In this document: one piece after another, positions 4,612-8,669 of the stretch | Layout: each line of letters begins with the position of its first letter | Numbering within the stretch: position 1 is the stretch's first letter | The notes under the pieces: model-generated | The model's database searches: none | The model's input: the letters and a program-made list of their open reading frames with translations, nothing else | Told to the model about the DNA's origin: nothing | Assembly: GCA_964424125.1 (NCBI GenBank) | Contig: CAYRHS010000136.1 | Location: forward strand, 1 to 8,669 | Length of the DNA stretch: 8,669 nt | Direction: 5' to 3' | Source: CAYRHS01 sp964424125 | Lineage (GTDB): Bacteria; Actinomycetota; Acidimicrobiia; IMCC26256; JAOSJL01 | Position numbers and translations under genes: made by a program

Positions 4612-5229
4612 ATGCCGATCCTCCGCCCCGCCCACTACGAGGACTCGATCGTGCGCGTCGAGAAGCTCGTGGTCGGGCCCTTCGAGAACAACGTGTTCGT
4701 CCTGCGCTGCAAGGCGACGGGGGAGGCCGCCCTCGTCGACGCCGCCAACGAGCACGAGCTGCTCCTGGAGGTCAGCCGATCCACGGGTGTGGAGCGCGTG
4801 CTCACGACCCACGGCCACTGGGACCACATCCAGGCTGTGACCCAGCTGCGTGACGCCGGCATCGAGGTCGGCATCGCGCCCGACGACGCCTCGATGCTGC
4901 CCGCCTACGACTTCACCATCGACGACGACGAGGTCCTCTCGGTCGGCGACCTGCGCCTCCGCACCATCCACACGCCCGGTCACACGGCCGGGTCCCTCTG
5001 CTTCCGGCTCGAGGGCACGCCCCTCCTCTTCAGCGGCGACACGCTCTTCCCCGGCGGTCCGGGCAACACGAGCCTGCCCGGGGGCGACTTCGACCGGATC
5101 ATCACCTCGATCGACCGTCGCCTCTTCACCCTCGACCCCGAGCTCCTGGTCCTTCCGGGCCACGGCCTCGACACCACCATCGGCGCCGAGCGGCCCCATC
5201 TCCAGGAGTGGATCGACCGCGGTTGGTGA
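4612..5229 (+). CDS. MBL-fold metallo-hydrolase, glyoxalase II-like
   Basis: The 205-residue protein carries the whole metallo-beta-lactamase metal set: THGHWDH (His67, His69, Asp71, His72), TPGHT (His124), SGDTLF (Asp143) and LPGH (His184). The DH pair, the PGHTxGS segment and the GDTLF motif place it with glyoxalase II-like thioester hydrolases. It is shorter than true glyoxalase II (about 250 residues) and lacks the C-terminal glutathione-binding domain, so the natural thiol partner is unknown; in an actinobacterium mycothiol is possible. It is probably cytoplasmic with two metal ions. The ATG at 4612 has no ribosome site but has a -10 7 bases upstream (leaderless). An alternative GTG at 4651 has GAGGA 7 bases upstream and would give 192 residues, still keeping all motifs. 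Its stop overlaps the start of the next gene, suggesting an operon with the YihY protein. Confidence 0.9.
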   Translation: MPILRPAHYEDSIVRVEKLVVGPFENNVFVLRCKATGEAALVDAANEHELLLEVSRSTGVERVLTTHGHWDHIQAVTQLRDAGIEVGIAPDDASMLPAYDFTIDDDEVLSVGDLRLRTIHTPGHTAGSLCFRLEGTPLLFSGDTLFPGGPGNTSLPGGDFDRIITSIDRRLFTLDPELLVLPGHGLDTTIGAERPHLQEWIDRGW

Positions 5230-6134
5230 CGTCGCAGGAGCCGAGCGCCACGGGAGTCGCCCGCACACTCGCCGAACGGACGGTGCGCGATTCCCTCGAC
5301 GATCGGATCACCGGGCTCGCGGCCGAGATCGCGTTCTACGCCCTGCTCTCGATCCCGCCGCTGCTGCTGGTCTTCCTGGGGGCGCTCGGCTACGTGGCCG
5401 AGGCCGCCGGGCCCGAGACCGCGCAGGAATGGCGGGATTCGATCGTCGACGCGGCGTCGGAGGTGCTCACCCCCGAGACCGTCGAGGACACCGTCGAGCC
5501 GCTCGTCGACTCGCTCCTGGCCCGGGGCCGAGCCGACGTGCTGTCGATCGGCGCGGTCCTCGGGCTGTGGTCCGCGTCCCGGGCGACCAAGGTCGTGATC
5601 GCAGCCGTGACGATCGCGTACGACCAGCCTCGGATCCGCGCCGTGTGGCGCCGGCGCACGTTGGCCCTCGGCCTCACCGTGGGCGCGGTCCTCAGCGCGG
5701 TCGTCCTCTTCCCGCTGCTCGTGGCGGGGCCGAGGTTGCTCGAGCGCCTCGGCCACGCCGTCGGCCTCGGACGGGCCTCCGACGAGGTCGCGGTGGCCGT
5801 CTACTGGCCCCTCGTCGTCCTCTTGGCTCTCACCGCGCTCACGACGCTGTTCCACCTCGCACCGCCGTTCCGCACCCCGTGGCGGCGGGACGTCCCTGGC
5901 GCGGTGCTCGCGCTCGTCATCTGGATCGCGGGCGCGATCGGCGTGCGCGCCTACTCGCTGTGGATCGTGAACTCGGACACCACCTACGGTCCGTTCGCGG
6001 CGCCGATCGTGCTCCTGCTCTGGCTCTACGTCACCAGCCTCGCCGTGCTGCTCGGAGCGGAGCTCAACGCCGAGATCGAGAAGGAGTGGCCGACCCACGA
6101 TGGGGCCGAATGGCGCGTCGACACCGATCGGTAG
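5226..6134 (+). CDS. YihY/virulence factor BrkB family membrane protein
   Basis: The 302-residue integral membrane protein has about six hydrophobic segments (near residues 37-57, 105-129, 146-168, 188-209, 223-246 and 258-279). It shows the family signature at the end of the last one: YGPFAAPIVLLLWLYVTSL followed by LLGAELNAE. The N-terminal AEIAFYALLSIPPLLL also fits the family. YihY/BrkB proteins are inner-membrane proteins of poorly known function; the old name RNase BN was mistaken. GTG at 5226 is chosen because it overlaps the TGA of the hydrolase gene in GTGA, a usual coupling arrangement. An in-frame GTG at 5208 would add six residues, but its AGGAG overlaps the codon itself. A charged, acidic loop (about 60-100) lies between the first two segments. 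The window shows no functional link between this protein and the hydrolase beyond shared transcription. Confidence 0.9.
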   Translation: MTSQEPSATGVARTLAERTVRDSLDDRITGLAAEIAFYALLSIPPLLLVFLGALGYVAEAAGPETAQEWRDSIVDAASEVLTPETVEDTVEPLVDSLLARGRADVLSIGAVLGLWSASRATKVVIAAVTIAYDQPRIRAVWRRRTLALGLTVGAVLSAVVLFPLLVAGPRLLERLGHAVGLGRASDEVAVAVYWPLVVLLALTALTTLFHLAPPFRTPWRRDVPGAVLALVIWIAGAIGVRAYSLWIVNSDTTYGPFAAPIVLLLWLYVTSLAVLLGAELNAEIEKEWPTHDGAEWRVDTDR

Positions 6135-6186
6135 AGTTCGGGCGGCCGTGTCGTCCACCGAGCGACCCGAGGCTGTCGGCCGAAGT

Positions 6187-6216
6187 TTTCCACTACGTAC
6201 GTAGTGTTATTAGAAT
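6187..6216 (+). promoter_or_regulatory. Promoter of the suf genes (TTTCCA / TAGAAT), leaderless
   Basis: TTTCCA (6187-6192, 4 of 6 to TTGACA) and TAGAAT (6211-6216, 5 of 6 to TATAAT) are 18 bases apart in a short AT-rich island that stands out from the GC-rich surroundings. The -10 ends 7 bases before the ATG at 6224 and no ribosome site is present, so the sufC mRNA is probably leaderless. Confidence 0.6.
6191..6206. promoter_or_regulatory. Perfect 16-bp palindrome in the suf promoter spacer, candidate operator
   Basis: CACTACGTACGTAGTG is its own reverse complement over all 16 bases and fills most of the spacer between the -35 and the -10. A dimeric repressor bound here would block RNA polymerase. 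Suf operons are commonly controlled by iron-sulfur sensing regulators such as SufR or Rrf2-type proteins. I cannot match this site to a known consensus and no regulator gene lies in the window. Confidence 0.6.
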
Positions 6217-6223
6217 CGGTGGC

Positions 6224-6990
<767 letters not shown>

Positions 6991-6994
<4 letters not shown>

Positions 6995-8235
6995 GCGCAG
7001 GTCCGGGCCTGGACGTCGCCGCGATCAAGCGCGACTTCCCGCTCCTCCAGCGCGACGTGCACGGCAAGCGGCTCGTCTATCTGGACTCAGCTGCGACCTC
7101 ACAGAAGCCCCGGTCCGTGATCGAAGCGGTCGCGGACTACTACCGGCGCCAGAACGCCAACGTGCACCGGGGCGTCTACTCCCTGGCCGAGGAGGCGACG
7201 GCCGCCTTCGAACACGCCCGGGCCCGGATGGCGGCCTTCCTCAACGCGCGCCAGACGCGCGAGGTCGTGTTCACGAAGAACGTCACCGAGGCGATGAACC
7301 TCCTGGCGCACTCCTGGGGCCGGTCCAATCTGCATGCAGGCGACGTGGTGGTACTCACGCTCATGGAGCACCACGCCAACGTAGTGCCGTGGCACATGCT
7401 CGCGGCCGAGCGGGACGTCGAGCTGCGCTGGATCCCCCTCACCGACGACGGACGGCTGGACCTCGACTCGCTGCCGTCACTGCTCGAGGGCGCCAAGCTC
7501 CTCTCGGTCACCGCGCTCTCGAACGTGCTCGGCACGATCAACGACATCCGCCCGCTCGCCGACGCCGCCCACGCCGCCGACGCGCTCATCGCGGTCGATG
7601 CCGCCCAGGCCGCGCCGCACATGCCCGTCGACGTGCAGGCCTGGGACGCCGACTTCGTCGGCTGGACCGGTCACAAGATGCTCGGCCCGATGGGGGTCGG
7701 CGGGCTCTGGGCGCGCGCCGAACTGCTCGAAGCGATGCCGCCCTTCCTCGGCGGTGGCGAGATGATCCGCGACGTGAGCGTCGACGGCTTCACGCCGACC
7801 GACATCCCCTGGAAGTTCGAGGCCGGTACTCCGCCCGTCGGCGACGCGATCGGCCTGGCCGCCGCGATCGATTACCTGGAGGAACTGGGACTCGACGCGG
7901 TGCGAGCCCACGAGATGGAGGTCACCGCGTACGCGCTCGACGTCCTGCGTGAGCGCCTCGGCGAGCGCATCACGATCTACGGTCCCCTCGACGTCTCGAC
8001 CCGGGGGGGCGTCCTGTCGTTCCTCCTCGACGGCATCCACGCCCACGACGTCTCCCAGGTGCTCGACGAGGACGCGGTGGCCGTCCGGGCGGGCCACCAT
8101 TGCGCGAAGCCGCTCATGCGCGCCCTCGGAGTCCCGGCGACCACCCGCGCTTCCTTCTACCTGTACAACGACGAGGCCGACGCGGACGCGCTCGCGGACG
8201 CGCTGTTGAAGGCCGAGAAGTTCTTCGCCATCTAG
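6991..8235 (+). CDS. sufS: Cysteine desulfurase SufS (group II)
   Basis: SufS removes sulfur from cysteine with PLP and passes it as a persulfide to SufU. The 414-residue product is typical in length. Visible motifs: YLDSAATSQKP (30-40), NVHRGVYSLA (57-66), MEHHANVVPW (125-134), VDAAQ (202-206, Asp203 contacting the PLP ring nitrogen), GWTGHKMLGP with the PLP lysine Lys229, RAGHHCAKP with catalytic Cys371, and TTRASFYLYN (384-393). The short loop with RAGHHC is the group II (SufS/CsdA) type, not the IscS type. The GTG start at 6991 overlaps the sufC stop by four bases; a longer open frame upstream is the sufC coding region read in another frame. sufU follows after 33 bases, which matches the known SufS-SufU partnership. 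Confidence 0.97.
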
Positions 8236-8268
8236 CATCGGACGACGACCAGGAGTCGCTCAGCGCCC

Positions 8269-8669
8269 ATGCCCGCCCTCGAAGACCTCTACCGAGAGAT
8301 CATCCTCGACCACTACCGCGCCCCCCGGAACCGCGGTGAGCTCCCCGCGCCGCCGGCCCACAAGGTCGAGGGCTTCAATCCGCTCTGCGGCGACGAGGTC
8401 GTCCTCTACCTCGACGTCGACGACGGCACCGTGCGCGACCTGAAGATCAGCGGACAGGGCTGTTCGATCAGCCAGGCCTCCTCGTCGATGATGAGCGCGG
8501 CGGTCAAGGGCAAGTCCGTTGCCGAGGCCCGTGAGTTGATCCGCGCGTTCAAGGCCCTCATGTCGATCCACGAGTCGACGCTCGAGGGTGCGGACAACGA
8601 CGGCGACGATCTGGCCGCTGCTCTCGAAGGAGTCCGACTCGGGGACCTGGAGGCGCTCCAGGGCGTGGC
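8269..8669 (+). CDS. sufU: Fe-S assembly sulfurtransferase SufU (3' end outside window)
   Basis: SufU is the zinc-dependent partner that accepts sulfur from SufS and delivers it to the SufBCD scaffold. The 133 visible residues begin MPALEDLYREIILDHYRAPRN, the family's usual start. They include NPLCGDEV (Cys40, Asp42) and GQGCSISQASSSMM (Cys65), two of the three zinc-binding cysteines plus the conserved Asp. The third Cys, expected in an RxxCA motif, lies beyond the window. The stretch after about residue 103 (acidic, GADNDGDD then GVRLGDLEAL) corresponds to the insertion that distinguishes SufU from IscU. ATG 8269 follows AGGAG at 8251-8255 with a long 13-base spacing. The gene is 33 bases past sufS and belongs to the same operon. 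Confidence 0.95.
   Translation, partial: MPALEDLYREIILDHYRAPRNRGELPAPPAHKVEGFNPLCGDEVVLYLDVDDGTVRDLKISGQGCSISQASSSMMSAAVKGKSVAEARELIRAFKALMSIHESTLEGADNDGDDLAAALEGVRLGDLEALQGV

Noticed and set aside
5208..5225. Upstream GTG start for the YihY protein
   Set aside because: The AGGAG overlaps the GTG itself, so it cannot serve as its ribosome site; the GTGA overlap at 5226 is the more usual arrangement, though the six-residue difference cannot be settled from sequence.
4980..6158. Long minus-strand open frame (392 codons) opposite the hydrolase and YihY genes
   Set aside because: The + strand carries two recognisable proteins here; the antisense product is dominated by Arg, Glu and Asp and has no domain.
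4850..6223. Open frame continuing upstream of sufC in the same reading frame
   Set aside because: This part is the hydrolase and YihY regions read in a wrong frame; the suf promoter and operator sit directly before the ATG at 6224, so SufC starts there.

Overview
This is a GC-rich stretch of bacterial chromosome, most likely from an actinobacterium, possibly of the Acidimicrobiia. The lineage is inferred from the strong GC bias, frequent GTG starts, a paired acyl-CoA dehydrogenase operon of the mycobacterial ChsE type, a SufC-SufS-SufU cluster, and two genes whose promoters point to leaderless mRNAs. No mobile element, CRISPR array, tRNA or rRNA gene was seen.

Left part (1-1344): the 3' end of a DUF1802-like gene on the + strand converges with a two-gene minus-strand unit, a 75-residue protein of unknown function followed by an ACMSD-type amidohydrolase. 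A perfect 22-bp hairpin lies between the convergent ends and probably terminates both.

Middle left (1345-1706): no conventional gene. The minus strand holds what looks like a structured leader or small RNA. It has a 14-codon ORF preceded by an unusually long Shine-Dalgarno match, an 11-bp inverted repeat able to hide that Shine-Dalgarno, several small hairpins, and a strong C(UUCG)G hairpin whose G-U pairs fit only the minus strand. This is the most novel-looking part of the window.

Middle (1707-4518, minus strand): two different acyl-CoA dehydrogenase subunits, followed by a small membrane-anchored protein with an internal duplication. By eye, only the first subunit keeps a catalytic glutamate, which fits a mixed alpha2beta2 enzyme acting on a bulky or unusual acyl-CoA. 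The promoter region at 4519-4611 is shared with divergent genes and carries an 18-bp near-palindrome of TetR-operator type.

Right part (4612-8669, + strand): a glyoxalase II-like metallo-beta-lactamase hydrolase is translationally coupled to a YihY/BrkB membrane protein. A separate transcription unit then carries sufC, sufS and sufU (cut by the window end) for iron-sulfur cluster assembly. Its promoter sits in an AT-rich island with a perfect 16-bp palindrome between the -35 and -10 elements and a -10 only 7 nt from the ATG. The sufB and sufD partners are not upstream of sufC.
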